From positions 1 through 64,000 of the forward strand of contig NZ_WQLA01000001.1 of the NCBI RefSeq assembly GCF_009755275.1: a stretch of 64,000 nt of DNA, written 5' to 3'. A model generated the notes under the pieces. That model did no database searches. It worked only from the letters and a program-made list of their open reading frames with translations, and was not told where the DNA came from. Positions 15,390 to 23,948 of this stretch are shown in pieces. The stretch is from Mucilaginibacter aquatilis (lineage in GTDB: Bacteria > Bacteroidota > Bacteroidia > Sphingobacteriales > Sphingobacteriaceae). The translations under genes and the position numbers were made by a program. Every line of letters begins with the position of its first letter. Positions within the stretch are counted from its first letter, which is position 1.

Positions 15390-15731
15390 TTAGGCTGTTG
15401 CCTTGCTTTGTCTGAGCTCCTCAAACAATTCAATAACCTTTTTCTGTAAATCAATTACCTCCGTCTCCCTGTCCATCAATTTCTTGTTTACATTTTCAAG
15501 TTCGTTCAAGTACTTTTGCTCATATTCGGCATCATTGAATGTAAGTAGCTGTACTACAGACATTTCAAACAAATTAGCTATTTGCTCTAATCTTGATAAG
15601 TTGATGTCTGTTATACCCGTTTCAATTTTTGAAAATGCAGGTATCGAAATATCGAGCCTTTTGGCTACATCTTCCTGACTCCAACCTTTTTGATGTCTCA
15701 ACAGTCTAATTTTTTTGCCCAGTGTTTTCAT
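15390..15731 (-). CDS. XRE-family regulator with C-terminal coiled coil
   Basis: A 113-residue protein with a classical HTH_3 domain at residues 6-62 (IRLLRHQKGWSQEDVAKRLDISIPAFSKIETGITDINLSRLEQIANLF is the recognisable stretch in the sequence). A long charged helix follows (about 70-110) that likely forms a dimerising coiled coil. There is no ligand domain. It sits between mpl (75 bases upstream) and the metallopeptidase gene (34 bases downstream), all on the minus strand. Homologous stand-alone XRE/coiled-coil regulators are common in Sphingobacteriaceae. Confidence 0.85.
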   Translation of the reverse strand: MKTLGKKIRLLRHQKGWSQEDVAKRLDISIPAFSKIETGITDINLSRLEQIANLFEMSVVQLLTFNDAEYEQKYLNELENVNKKLMDRETEVIDLQKKVIELFEELRQSKATA

Positions 15732-15805
15732 TTTTTAAATTTAGGGATGAGGGATTTCGCAATAGTTAATAAAGTTAAAATAAAATTTTAGATATTAAAA
15801 ATCAA

Positions 15806-17164
15806 TTATTTAATTAAAATATCTGATGATAATTGGTTTAAATTTAGTCCGCCAAAGTTACCCGAACTCATGAGTAAAAGATTTTTTTCGGCAAGTTCTG
15901 TCTGCTCTAAATAACGCTGTAATTCCTGCGGCTGGTCAAAAAACAGCAGGTCAGTGTTATCAAAAGCATCTTTCACTACCTTTGCATCATAAGGCTCCAT
16001 TTTCTTTTGTACAAAGGTTTGAGCGTCTATAAATACTATAGCCTCGTCGGCCTCGTCCATGCAACCGGCATATTCTTTCAAAAAGTCTTTATTAAGACTG
16101 CTAAATGTATGAAGTTCCATACATGCTACCAGTTTTCTGAAGGGAAACTGTTGCTTTACAGCTCTTATAGTTGCCTTTAATTTTGATGGGGAGTGAGCGA
16201 AATCTTTGTAGATGTTGGTTACTTCGTTTTTTCCAAGCAATTCCAATCTTCGTGCGGCGCCTTTGAAAGTAACCATGCTGCTGTAAAAATCAGCGGCATC
16301 AATTCCTAAAACTTCACAAACGGAGCGGGCCGCTTCCATATTGAGCAAATTGTGTTCTCCGAAAACCAGTAACGGATAAGTTTGCCCATTATACACTACC
16401 GAAGTTATACCGTTTTGAACCTCAAATTCAGGCAGCTTATACGCTGTTTTTGTTACTGTTGATTGATTAGCGCTCACTACATCGTTAAGCACTTCATCAT
16501 TACTAGCATAAAACACAACGCCACCATTTTCAATGGTATTTATAAAAACATCAAACTGCCGGGTGTAATCTTCAAACGTTGGGAAAACGTTGATATGATC
16601 CCAGGCAATGCCACTTATAACACCAATATTTGCTTTATATAAATGAAATTTAGGCCTGCGGTCAATGGGCGATGATAGGTATTCATCACCCTCAATTACA
16701 ATTAGCGGTGCATCGCTTAATTGAACCATGGTATCAAAGCCCTCAAGCTGAGCCCCTACCAGATAATCAAAGTTTTTACCTGCTGCCTGCAATGCGTGCA
16801 GTATCATAGATGTGATAGTGGTTTTACCGTGGCTACCACCAATTACCACCCTTAACTTGTTAACCGATTGCTCGTAAACATATTCGGGGTACGAAAAAAT
16901 CCTGATTCCTTTTTGCTGTGCTTCAATCAATTCGGGATTATCTGCACGGGCATGCATACCTAAAATTACAGCATCTAAATCAGCTGTAATTTTTTCAGGG
17001 TACCAGCCATTTTTTTCGGGCAGCAAACCATATTTCGCAAGGCGCGAAATTGATGGCTCGAACAAAACATCGTCCGACCCGGTAACCTTAAAACCTTTTT
17101 TATGTAATGCAATAGCCAGGTTGTGCATTGCGCTGCCACCTATGGCTATAAAATGTACCTTCAT
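15806..17164 (-). CDS. mpl: UDP-N-acetylmuramate:L-Ala-gamma-D-Glu-meso-DAP ligase (Mur ligase family)
   Basis: A 452-residue Mur ligase that rejoins recovered murein tripeptide to UDP-MurNAc during peptidoglycan recycling. It opens with the Mpl pattern VHFIAIGGSAMHNLAIALHKKGFKVTGSDD, has a P-loop GGSHGKTT, the central VIEGDEYLSSPIDRRPKF (Mpl rather than MurC, which would have a different loop here), and IYKDFAHSPSKLKATI. It is of normal length and cytosolic. The downstream peptidase and regulator are on the same strand, but a murein link for them is only suggested by proximity. Confidence 0.88.
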   Translation of the reverse strand: MKVHFIAIGGSAMHNLAIALHKKGFKVTGSDDVLFEPSISRLAKYGLLPEKNGWYPEKITADLDAVILGMHARADNPELIEAQQKGIRIFSYPEYVYEQSVNKLRVVIGGSHGKTTITSMILHALQAAGKNFDYLVGAQLEGFDTMVQLSDAPLIVIEGDEYLSSPIDRRPKFHLYKANIGVISGIAWDHINVFPTFEDYTRQFDVFINTIENGGVVFYASNDEVLNDVVSANQSTVTKTAYKLPEFEVQNGITSVVYNGQTYPLLVFGEHNLLNMEAARSVCEVLGIDAADFYSSMVTFKGAARRLELLGKNEVTNIYKDFAHSPSKLKATIRAVKQQFPFRKLVACMELHTFSSLNKDFLKEYAGCMDEADEAIVFIDAQTFVQKKMEPYDAKVVKDAFDNTDLLFFDQPQELQRYLEQTELAEKNLLLMSSGNFGGLNLNQLSSDILIK

Positions 17165-17344
17165 GTAAATGTTTGGCTATTAAGCAAAGCACTGCAAATT
17201 AACGTAAAAACAGCGTAGGCCGCAAACATTTTATAATATCGTTAATAAGTTTAACTTAAATTCATAGTAATGTTTCAACAAAAAGCCCTTTGTAACACTA
17301 TTGTCACAGTTTTTTGGTTTTATGTATGCCGAAAATAATTTTTA

Positions 17345-17352
17345 TACATTTG
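17345..17352 (+). promoter_or_regulatory. -7 element for the Rrf2 gene
   Basis: TACATTTG, exact TAnnTTTG match, 25 bases before the ATG and directly abutting the operator-like palindrome. Confidence 0.55.
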
Positions 17353-17353
17353 T

Positions 17354-17376
17354 ACTGTAATAATAAAAATTACAGT
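17354..17376. promoter_or_regulatory. Rrf2 operator copy 1
   Basis: ACTGTAA, 9 AT-only bases, TTACAGT: perfect 7-base arms, one base before the regulator ATG and one base after the -7 box. The same layout recurs before the next gene, so it is very likely the regulator's own binding site. Confidence 0.65.
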
Positions 17377-17377
17377 T

Positions 17378-17788
17378 ATGAACGGACGCTTTCAGATAGC
17401 CGTACACATATTAACACTATTACATGCCGCAAAAAATGAGCTGCTGTCATCAGATTATATTGCAGGCAGTGTAAATGCAAACGCTGTGCTGATACGTAAG
17501 GAGCTAAGTAACTTGCGTGGCGCTGGGCTGGTTTCCAGCAAGGAGGGTAAAGCTGGTGGTTACTACCTTAATAAAGATGCCCATCAAATAACTATGGCCG
17601 ATATTTATAATGTAGCCATGCAAAACCCAATTTTGGGCAAAGCGCGTAATCAACCAAATCCTAAATGTCCTATTGGACAGAAAATTGGCGGACATTTAAA
17701 CAAATTAGATGCAGATATTACACTCACTATTAATAACAAATTAGCAAAGCAAACACTTGCAGACTTTTATAAACAATTTGATCAGTAA
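17378..17788 (+). CDS. Rrf2-family transcriptional regulator (YwnA-like)
   Basis: A 136-residue regulator with an N-terminal winged helix (RFQIAVHILTLLHAAKNELLSSDYIAGSVNANAVLIRKELSNLRGAGLV) and the Rrf2 wing KEGKAGGYYL. It has one cysteine (NPKCPIG) in the region where IscR/NsrR carry three cluster-ligating cysteines, so a single-cysteine redox switch like that of HypR/YwnA-type regulators is more likely than an iron-sulfur cluster. The pairing with an adjacent NAD(P)-binding protein matches ywnA-ywnB in Bacillus. Identical-style operators lie before both genes, indicating autoregulation and direct control of the neighbour. Confidence 0.85.
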   Translation: MNGRFQIAVHILTLLHAAKNELLSSDYIAGSVNANAVLIRKELSNLRGAGLVSSKEGKAGGYYLNKDAHQITMADIYNVAMQNPILGKARNQPNPKCPIGQKIGGHLNKLDADITLTINNKLAKQTLADFYKQFDQ

Positions 17789-17803
17789 ATTTTTTCAACA
17801 CAA

Positions 17804-17826
17804 ACTGTAACATTTTTAATTACAAT
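17804..17826. promoter_or_regulatory. Rrf2 operator copy 2
   Basis: ACTGTAA, 9 bases, TTACAAT: the same spacing and arms as copy 1 with one changed base, ending 3 bases before the ATG at 17830. Confidence 0.6.
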
Positions 17827-17829
17827 ATC

Positions 17830-18474
17830 ATGAAAATCGCAATCATTGGAGCAACGGGCTTTGTAGGCCCTAAAGTAGTGACTGAAGCCCTTAACCGCGG
17901 ACACGAAGTTATAGCCATAGCCCGCCAACCTGAAAAGCTTGAAGTAGAGAATGAAAAACTCATTAAGCAATCGGCAGATATATTTGACACTGACATACTT
18001 GCTAACTTATTAGTGGGATACGATGCTGTGATTAGTACATTTAATGCCGGCTGGAGCAATCCAAACCTTTATGATGATTTTCTGAAAGGATCAAGATCAA
18101 TACAACAAGCTACTAAAAAGGCTGGAATTAAGAGATATCTTTTTGTAGGTGGTGCCGGAAGCCTTGAAATTGAGTCTGGCGTACAATTGGTTGATACGCC
18201 ACAGTTTCCGGCTGAATACAAAGCCGGAGCAACTGCAGCCCGCGACTATTTGGCTGAACTACGTACCGAAAATGAATTAGACTGGACTTTTTTAAGCCCT
18301 GCAATTAACTTGCACCCAGGCACCCGTACCGGCGTGTTCCGTTTAGGTACCGAGCAACCCGTGTTTAACGCCGAAGGTAAAAGCGAAATTTCGGCCGAAG
18401 ACTTAGCCGTGGCATTAGTTAACGAAGTAGAGAAAAATGAATTTGTAAAAGCTAGATTCACCCTGGGCTATTAA
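17830..18474 (+). CDS. NAD(P)-dependent oxidoreductase-like protein (NmrA/YwnB-type)
   Basis: A 214-residue atypical short-chain dehydrogenase with one Rossmann domain. The dinucleotide loop is GATGFVG (8-14), and the second strand leads to IARQPEKL, which suggests NADP preference. There is no Tyr-x-x-x-Lys pair at the normal site, so it may bind the cofactor without being a true dehydrogenase. In this family such proteins respond to electrophile or redox stress. It is controlled with the Rrf2 regulator, 41 bases upstream, judging from the shared operator, and a strong terminator follows. Confidence 0.82.
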   Translation: MKIAIIGATGFVGPKVVTEALNRGHEVIAIARQPEKLEVENEKLIKQSADIFDTDILANLLVGYDAVISTFNAGWSNPNLYDDFLKGSRSIQQATKKAGIKRYLFVGGAGSLEIESGVQLVDTPQFPAEYKAGATAARDYLAELRTENELDWTFLSPAINLHPGTRTGVFRLGTEQPVFNAEGKSEISAEDLAVALVNEVEKNEFVKARFTLGY

Positions 18475-18515
18475 GCTTGATCACGCTATTGCACAAAATC
18501 TCCTTACATAAGTAA

Positions 18516-18557
18516 AAACAAAGGCTGGCAAATTTTACATCTGCCAGCCTTTGTTTT
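18516..18557 (+). terminator. terminator after the Rrf2-target gene
   Basis: AAACAAAGGCTGGCA pairs perfectly with TGCCAGCCTTTGTTT around an 11-base loop. It lies between convergent genes and can serve both. Confidence 0.85.
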
Positions 18558-18600
18558 AAGTTTTGTGGTGTTTTAAGATAATAAGAATGCTTATTTAAAG

Positions 18601-19443
18601 CTAAGCCTTTACAAACTTTGCTGCAACCCAATGATTAGCACTTACTTTATGGCTTTCGTAGCTTAAACCAACCTTAGCAGCTTCTTCTTTGATAATTGCC
18701 AGATCGGGAGTTTCGTAAAATCCACTGAAGTAAACGTGTCCACCCGCTTTTAAGACCTCAGCGTAACGATCCATTTGATCTATCAAAATGTTACGGTTAA
18801 TGTTTGCCAGTATGAGGTCAAACTCCTCATCAGGTATTTCTTCTTTGGAGCCGCAAAGCACATGTACGCCTTTTATATTGTTAAGGGCAGCATTTTCGAT
18901 AGTGCTTTTGTAACAAAGCATATCATAATCAATTGCCGTTAAACTGCCTGAGCCCAGCATGCCCGCCAGTATAGCTAATATACCGGTACCACAACCCATA
19001 TCAAGCACCTTTTTGCCTTCAACCCGGTTATCCAACATGGTTTCCATCATGAGGCAGGTAGTATCATGGTGGCCTGTGCCGAACGCCATTTTAGGATCGA
19101 TAACTATTTCATACGGAAACTCAGGCTTAGCTTCATGAAATGTTGCCCTCACGCGTATTTTATCGCCAAGCTCAATGGGCTTAAAATTGCTTTCCCAAAC
19201 CTCATTCCAGTTGCGCTGCGGTATAAGGTTTACCTCGTATGAAAAACTAACCATATCGCTGTAATATCCCAGGCGCTCATCAACCTCGGCCTTGTCAAAA
19301 TCATCAGACGGTATATAGGCTTTAAACCCCAGGTCAGTTTCTTCGAAGGTATCAAAGCCTAATGATGCAAGCTCATCAATCAATAAATCCTGATGATGGC
19401 TTTCTGCCTCAAGGATGGTAAATATCAGCTCGTAGTAGTTCAT
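18601..19443 (-). CDS. prmA: ribosomal protein L11 methyltransferase
   Basis: A 280-residue SAM-dependent methyltransferase that trimethylates ribosomal protein L11. The SAM motif is DMGCGTGILAI, preceded by FGTGHHDTTCLMME and followed by LANINRNILIDQM, the catalytic-loop pattern of PrmA (NxxxN). The ATG at 19443 gives the usual family start (MNYYELIF); a TTG 21 bases upstream is inside a repeat. It is the last gene of a glmU-like/tpiA/prmA series on the minus strand, separated from tpiA by a 99-base gap holding a perfect inverted repeat. Confidence 0.9.
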   Translation of the reverse strand: MNYYELIFTILEAESHHQDLLIDELASLGFDTFEETDLGFKAYIPSDDFDKAEVDERLGYYSDMVSFSYEVNLIPQRNWNEVWESNFKPIELGDKIRVRATFHEAKPEFPYEIVIDPKMAFGTGHHDTTCLMMETMLDNRVEGKKVLDMGCGTGILAILAGMLGSGSLTAIDYDMLCYKSTIENAALNNIKGVHVLCGSKEEIPDEEFDLILANINRNILIDQMDRYAEVLKAGGHVYFSGFYETPDLAIIKEEAAKVGLSYESHKVSANHWVAAKFVKA

Positions 19444-19463
19444 ATAATGAGTATCTGATATCA

Positions 19464-19530
19464 AGTAGTTAGTATCAAGAGTTCTGCATTACAAGTGACG
19501 CAAAAATCTGGATACTTGATACTAACTACT
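19464..19530. repeat. intergenic inverted repeat, 16-bp perfect arms
   Basis: AGTAGTTAGTATCAAG (19464-19479) and its exact reverse complement (19515-19530) flank a 35-base loop between tpiA and prmA. There is no T-run and no transposase, so it is a structured intergenic element rather than a classical terminator or insertion sequence. Confidence 0.8.
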
Positions 19531-19542
19531 CAATACTGGTTA

Positions 19543-20307
19543 TTAATTAAACACTTTAACAATGTCTAAAAAGTCGCGCGATTTTAATGAAGCGCCGCCT
19601 ATAAGGCCGCCGTCAATATCTGGCTGGGCAAAAAGTTCAGGAGCGTTTTTAGGGTTTGCGCTGCCACCGTATAAAATGGTGGTGTCATCTGCCACTTGCT
19701 GGCCATATTTGGCAGTAATTTCGGCACGAATAAACGCGTGAATTTCTTGCGCCTGGTCTGAAGTTGCAGTTTTACCGGTACCAATAGCCCAAACAGGTTC
19801 ATAGGCAATTACTACCTGTCCAAACTGCTCTGCACTTAAATGGTAAAGGCCTTCCGCCAGTTGAGTTTTAATAACATCAAAATGCTTTTCAGCCTCGCGC
19901 TCTTCTAAAGTTTCGCCAATACAAAAAATTGGCTTCAGGCCGTTTGCTAATACTGTATCGGTTTTCTTAGCTAACAACTCGTTGTTTTCGCCAAAATATT
20001 GACGACGCTCTGAGTGCCCTAAAATAACATAAGCCGCACCTGTTGATTTGATCATTTTAGCCGATGTTTCGCCCGTAAAAGCTCCCGACTCGTTTTGATG
20101 TGCGTTTTGTGCGCCAATAGCAACTTTATCATACCCTTTGGCTAACTGTGCCAGGCTATGTAAGTGAATAAACGGAGAGCAAACTACCGCTTGCTGCTGG
20201 CCGGTTACTTCATCTTTTACCATGTTTACAATTTCAGAGAAAAGGGCTAAGCCTTCGTTGTAATCCATGTTCATTTTCCAGTTACCTGCAACTATTTTTT
20301 TTCTCAT
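19543..20307 (-). CDS. tpiA: triosephosphate isomerase
   Basis: A 254-residue glycolytic enzyme interconverting dihydroxyacetone phosphate and glyceraldehyde 3-phosphate. It has the N-terminal VAGNWKMN, the catalytic histidine in ILGHSERR, the catalytic glutamate in VIAYEPVWAIGTG, which continues into the mobile loop 6, and the phosphate-binding LYGGSANPKN and GLIGGASL. It is full length. It starts 4 bases after the GlmU-like gene, so the two are almost certainly cotranscribed. Confidence 0.96.
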   Translation of the reverse strand: MRKKIVAGNWKMNMDYNEGLALFSEIVNMVKDEVTGQQQAVVCSPFIHLHSLAQLAKGYDKVAIGAQNAHQNESGAFTGETSAKMIKSTGAAYVILGHSERRQYFGENNELLAKKTDTVLANGLKPIFCIGETLEEREAEKHFDVIKTQLAEGLYHLSAEQFGQVVIAYEPVWAIGTGKTATSDQAQEIHAFIRAEITAKYGQQVADDTTILYGGSANPKNAPELFAQPDIDGGLIGGASLKSRDFLDIVKVFN

Positions 20308-20311
20308 AGTA

Positions 20312-21493
20312 TTAAAATCTTCTGTATGGTTGGGTTAAATTAAAAACATCTTGTAGTAATTGCTTGTCGGTATCATCAAGCTTTTTATCGCGGCGGGCAT
20401 AAACACGTTCTATGGTTTCAAACATCTTATCTGGTTGATAAACCTCAAATCCCAGTGAACCACCCCATGAAAAATCGGGGACAAAATTATCCGGGTATCC
20501 ACCTCCAAAAACATTGGCGCTCACACCAACTACTGTACCGGTATTGAACATGGTGTTTATGCCACATTTGGCATGATCAGCCATAATTAATCCGCAAAAC
20601 TGAAGTCCGGTTTTACGATAATGTCCAGTATTATAGTCCCACAGCTTTACCTCGCCATAGTTGTTTTTGAGGTTAGAGTTATTGGAGTCGGCACCAAAAT
20701 TGCACCACTGCCCCACTACCGAGTTGCCTAAAAAGCCATCATGTCCTTTTGATGAGTAGCCCCATAACACGGAGTTATTTATTTCGCCTCCAACGCGGCA
20801 TTTAGGCCCAACGGTGGTGGCACCGTAAATTTTCGCACCCATTTTAATTTGCGAATCATGGCATAGGGCAAATGCACCACGTATGTTCACACCTTCCCAT
20901 ACCTCGCTGTTGGCACCTAAATAAATAGGTCCGCGGTGTGTATTAAAGGTCGAACACTCGGCATTGACGCCATCCTCGGCAAAAAAATCTTCTCCAATGA
21001 TGGTGTTGGTTGAACTAAGTGTAGCACTGCTCCTGCCTTTGGTTAGCAGTGCAAAGTCTCGCCGAAGTTCAATGTCATTCTTTTGAAAAATATCTTCGGG
21101 GTGACGTACAGCTATCAAGGCTCGCTCATGCTGATGCTGCCGGTCAAACTTTTGATTGATATTGAACCTCAGCGCATCGGCCTCATTTAAGCGTACGGCT
21201 ATAAGCGTTTCCCGATAATATAAGGCCTCCCCTGTCTGCAATTTTTCTATTGCCTCGAGCAAATACTCATCCGGACAAACCGAACCATTGATGAATAAAT
21301 TATCGCCGGCTATTTCAATGGGGTATTTACCATGCAAGTAGGGTTGCGTATGGTATGAAAAAGTAGTATGCAAATGCTTAGCCCATTTTTGAGCTATGGT
21401 GAGTATGCCTATGCGCAAATCGGCTACCGGCCGGGTGAAGGTTAATGGCCTTAGCGTTAGATGGGCATTATCGTCAAACAATATAATAGGCAT
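20312..21493 (-). CDS. GlmU-like putative sugar nucleotidyltransferase with hexapeptide repeats
   Basis: A 393-residue Bacteroidetes-type alternative GlmU protein. The N-terminal part (1-180) begins MPIILFDDNAHLTLRPLTFTRPVADLRIGI, equivalent in place to the nucleotidyltransferase domain but without the canonical GlmU LAAGxGTRM loop. The C-terminal part (about 185-350) is a left-handed beta-helix (GEDFFAEDGVNAECSTFNTHRGPIYLGANSEVWEGVNIRG). It is thought to make UDP-GlcNAc for cell wall or LPS, but the missing loop leaves the reaction unproven. It is cytosolic and translationally close to tpiA (4 bases). Confidence 0.8.
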   Translation of the reverse strand: MPIILFDDNAHLTLRPLTFTRPVADLRIGILTIAQKWAKHLHTTFSYHTQPYLHGKYPIEIAGDNLFINGSVCPDEYLLEAIEKLQTGEALYYRETLIAVRLNEADALRFNINQKFDRQHQHERALIAVRHPEDIFQKNDIELRRDFALLTKGRSSATLSSTNTIIGEDFFAEDGVNAECSTFNTHRGPIYLGANSEVWEGVNIRGAFALCHDSQIKMGAKIYGATTVGPKCRVGGEINNSVLWGYSSKGHDGFLGNSVVGQWCNFGADSNNSNLKNNYGEVKLWDYNTGHYRKTGLQFCGLIMADHAKCGINTMFNTGTVVGVSANVFGGGYPDNFVPDFSWGGSLGFEVYQPDKMFETIERVYARRDKKLDDTDKQLLQDVFNLTQPYRRF

Positions 21494-21506
21494 GGGCCAA
21501 AAATAA

Positions 21507-21536
21507 AAAAGTCTCCCAATGTATTAGGAGACTTTT
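21507..21536 (-). terminator. terminator of rpmE2
   Basis: AAAAGTCTCC pairs with GGAGACTTTT around 10 bases. It lies 23 bases beyond the L31 stop on the minus strand and separates it from the GlmU-like gene. Confidence 0.8.
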
Positions 21537-21558
21537 GAATATTTTATCGTGCTGCTGA

Positions 21559-21807
21559 TTACTTTTTAGCGTAACGGCTGCGGAATTTATCGATACGGCC
21601 CGCGGTATCAACCAGTTTCATTTTACCGGTATAGAACGGGTGTGAAGTGTGCGAAATCTCTAATTTCACTAACGGATATTCGTTACCGTCTTCCCATTTA
21701 ATGGTCTCACGGGTATCAATACATGATTTAGTGATAAAAGAATATTCGTTAGACATATCTTTGAAAACCACTAATCTATAGTTTGATGGATGCAGGTCTT
21801 TTTTCAT
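21559..21807 (-). CDS. rpmE2: 50S ribosomal protein L31, type B
   Basis: An 82-residue L31 of the type B (zinc-free) form: it has [34 protein letters not shown] and [31 protein letters not shown], and lacks the CxxC zinc ligands of type A. In many bacteria the type B form is used under zinc limitation; in Bacteroidota it is usually the only copy, so no zinc control should be assumed. A TATATTTG box lies 29 bases upstream. Confidence 0.95.
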   Translation of the reverse strand: MKKDLHPSNYRLVVFKDMSNEYSFITKSCIDTRETIKWEDGNEYPLVKLEISHTSHPFYTGKMKLVDTAGRIDKFRSRYAKK

Positions 21808-21836
21808 CTTGTTTTACTTTCCTTTCAAAAGAGGTG

Positions 21837-21844
21837 CAAATATA
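21837..21844 (-). promoter_or_regulatory. -7 element for rpmE2
   Basis: TATATTTG on the minus strand, exact match, 29 bases before the L31 ATG. Confidence 0.55.
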
Positions 21845-22157
21845 GCAAAATATTATATTGGTGTAAATAGAGAACTTAATTTATTTTCAACATTTTGCAT
21901 ATAAGCAAACTGCTTCTCTTTCACCCTTATACTCATCATTACTTGCAACTTTAACGCTAAACGCAAACTAGTTGTAAATACAATTTAATATGGGTTTAAC
22001 GTTAACGAATATAATTTCCAGTGAATGCAAATATATAAAATTGATGCATCGGTCGTTATTGAAACTATAATGGCTTATATATAATTATGTGAGTATCTTA
22101 TTGCAAAAACATGACGTACTCTACCCGCTTAGTGTATTATTAAAATAAAAGTTTGTA

Positions 22158-22165
22158 TATCTTTG
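22158..22165 (+). promoter_or_regulatory. -7 element for iscS
   Basis: TATCTTTG, exact match, 21 bases before the iscS ATG. Confidence 0.6.
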
Positions 22166-22186
22166 TAAAGATAATTTCAACGGAAT

Positions 22187-23398
22187 ATGAATCTTCCCAT
22201 ATATTTAGATAACAACGCAACCACACCTACTGACCCAAGAGTAGTGGAGGCTATGATACCTTACTTTACTCAGAAATTTGGTAACGCGGCCAGCCGTAAT
22301 CACCATTTTGGCTGGGTTGCTGAAGAGGGTGTGGATTATGCGCGCGAGCAGGTGGCCAAATTAATTGGAGCCAGCGAAAAAGAGATCATTTTTACATCAG
22401 GCGCAACCGAGTCAGACAACCTGGCTATTAAAGGTGTGTTTGAAATGTATAAAGATAAAGGTAACCACATTATAACTGCGGTTACTGAGCATAAGGCTGT
22501 TTTAGATGCCTGCAAGCACGTTGAAAAACTTGGTGGCAAGGTTACTTATCTTCCCGTTAAAGAAGACGGTTTGGTTGACTTAGCTGAACTAGAAGCTGCC
22601 ATGACTCCTGAAACCATACTGGTATCAATTATGTATGGTAACAACGAGATTGGCGTTATTCAGCCGGTTAGGCAAATTGCCGACATTGCTCACAAGCACG
22701 GTGCTTTGTTCATGACTGATGCTACTCAGGCTGTAGGTAAAATTCCGGTTGATGTAAACCGTGATGGCATTGACCTTTTGGCTTTATCGGCTCATAAAAT
22801 GTACGGCCCTAAAGGTGTTGGTGCATTATACGTTCGCCGTAAAGGACCACGTGTTAAAGTTACTGCCCAAATGGACGGTGGCGGCCATGAGCGCGGTATG
22901 CGTTCAGGTACACTTAACGTTCCGGGCATTGTTGGTTTAGGCAAGGCATGTGAAATTGCTTACAACGAAATGGAAAGCGAAGCTATCCGTTTATCAGCAT
23001 TGCGCGATAAATTGCAATCGGCTTTAACCGTTTTAGAAGAAAGCTACGTTAACGGAAACGTTGAACACCGCTTACCACACGTTGCTAATATCTCTTTCAA
23101 ATATGTTGAGGGCGAAGGTTTGATGATGGCTATGAAAGATTTGGCGGTATCATCAGGTTCAGCTTGTACTTCGGCATCTTTGGAGCCATCTTATGTGCTT
23201 AAAAGCTTAGGACTGTCTGACGATCTGGCACACTCTTCTATTCGTTTTGGCTTAGGCCGTTTTACTACCGAAGAAGAAGTTGACTACGCTATTGAGGTAA
23301 CTAAAAAGGCTGTTACTCACCTGCGCGACCTTTCTCCGCTATGGGAAATGTTCAAAGAGGGTATCGACCTTAACTCAATTGAGTGGGCAGAACATTAA
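22187..23398 (+). CDS. iscS: cysteine desulfurase (IscS type)
   Basis: A 403-residue PLP enzyme that takes sulfur from cysteine for iron-sulfur cluster assembly and tRNA thiolation. It opens [20 protein letters not shown], with the PLP lysine at Lys204 ([11 protein letters not shown]) and the persulfide cysteine at Cys327 in a long mobile loop ([17 protein letters not shown]), which marks group I (IscS/NifS) rather than SufS. The next gene is iscU, 128 bases downstream. Regulators or chaperones (iscR, hscBA, fdx) are not in this cluster. Confidence 0.94.
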   Translation: MNLPIYLDNNATTPTDPRVVEAMIPYFTQKFGNAASRNHHFGWVAEEGVDYAREQVAKLIGASEKEIIFTSGATESDNLAIKGVFEMYKDKGNHIITAVTEHKAVLDACKHVEKLGGKVTYLPVKEDGLVDLAELEAAMTPETILVSIMYGNNEIGVIQPVRQIADIAHKHGALFMTDATQAVGKIPVDVNRDGIDLLALSAHKMYGPKGVGALYVRRKGPRVKVTAQMDGGGHERGMRSGTLNVPGIVGLGKACEIAYNEMESEAIRLSALRDKLQSALTVLEESYVNGNVEHRLPHVANISFKYVEGEGLMMAMKDLAVSSGSACTSASLEPSYVLKSLGLSDDLAHSSIRFGLGRFTTEEEVDYAIEVTKKAVTHLRDLSPLWEMFKEGIDLNSIEWAEH

Positions 23399-23410
23399 TA
23401 GTTAATTTCA

Positions 23411-23438
23411 GGATTCGGATGTTAGATTTCGGATTTTG
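23411..23438. repeat. GATTCGGAT/GATTTCGGATTTT-type intergenic motif
   Basis: Between iscS and iscU the sequence carries GGATTCGGATGTTAGATTTCGG and then GATTTTGAGG. The same style, on the opposite strand (AATCTGAAATCGAAAACTC, TATCCGAAAA), is seen before pyrB at 63898-63930. It looks like a low-copy intergenic repeat family, not a gene. Confidence 0.4.
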
Positions 23439-23526
23439 AGGTTGGCACAAGTTTAGATGTAAAATAAAAACCGGCGTAAGGGAAATTTAAACCGGCTACT
23501 GATAACAGATAATAAAAAATAAAGCT

Positions 23527-23940
23527 ATGGCTTATTCAGATAAAGTAATTGACCATTACACCAACCCACGTAACGTGGGTACTTTAGATAAAAGCAGCCA
23601 CAAAGTTGGTACCGGCTTAGTTGGTGCCCCTGAGTGTGGTGACGTAATGCGCCTGCAAATTGAGGTTGATGATAACAACGTTATCACTGATGCTAAATTC
23701 AAAACATTTGGTTGTGGTTCGGCTATCGCTTCATCATCTTTAGCCACCGAGTGGTTAAAAGGTAAATCAATTGATGATGCAATGGCTATCGACAATATGG
23801 ATATTGTTGAAGAGCTTGCTTTACCACCAGTGAAAATTCACTGTTCGGTTTTAGCAGAGGATGCGATTAAAGCTGCCATTAACGATTACCGCGTCAAAAA
23901 CGGCCTGGCTCCTATTGAGCTTGAAAAATCGCACCATTAA
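23527..23940 (+). CDS. iscU: iron-sulfur cluster scaffold protein
   Basis: A 137-residue IscU/NifU-N scaffold on which the nascent cluster is built. All three ligand cysteines are present in the standard contexts: GAPECGDVM (with the conserved Asp), TFGCGSAIASSS and KIHCSVLAEDA. The chaperone-recognition LPPVK motif is seen as LALPPVKIHC, which implies an HscA-like partner elsewhere in the genome. It lies between iscS and iscA in the same orientation. Confidence 0.94.
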   Translation: MAYSDKVIDHYTNPRNVGTLDKSSHKVGTGLVGAPECGDVMRLQIEVDDNNVITDAKFKTFGCGSAIASSSLATEWLKGKSIDDAMAIDNMDIVEELALPPVKIHCSVLAEDAIKAAINDYRVKNGLAPIELEKSHH

Positions 23941-23948
23941 TATTACAG

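Larger units (their letters stand above)
21808..22186. other. divergent intergenic region rpmE2/iscS (379 bases)
   Basis: AT-rich and without an open frame of note. On the minus strand TATATTTG (21837-21844) is the -7 element for rpmE2; on the plus strand TATCTTTG (22158-22165) is that for iscS. Small palindromes (TTGTA-AA-TACAA near 21973 and TTAACGTTAA near 21998) are too short to call. No RNA gene was recognised in the middle 250 bases. Confidence 0.6.

Noticed and set aside
19464..19530. Terminal inverted repeats of an insertion sequence
   Set aside because: Only 35 bases lie between the arms; there is no transposase and no visible target duplication.
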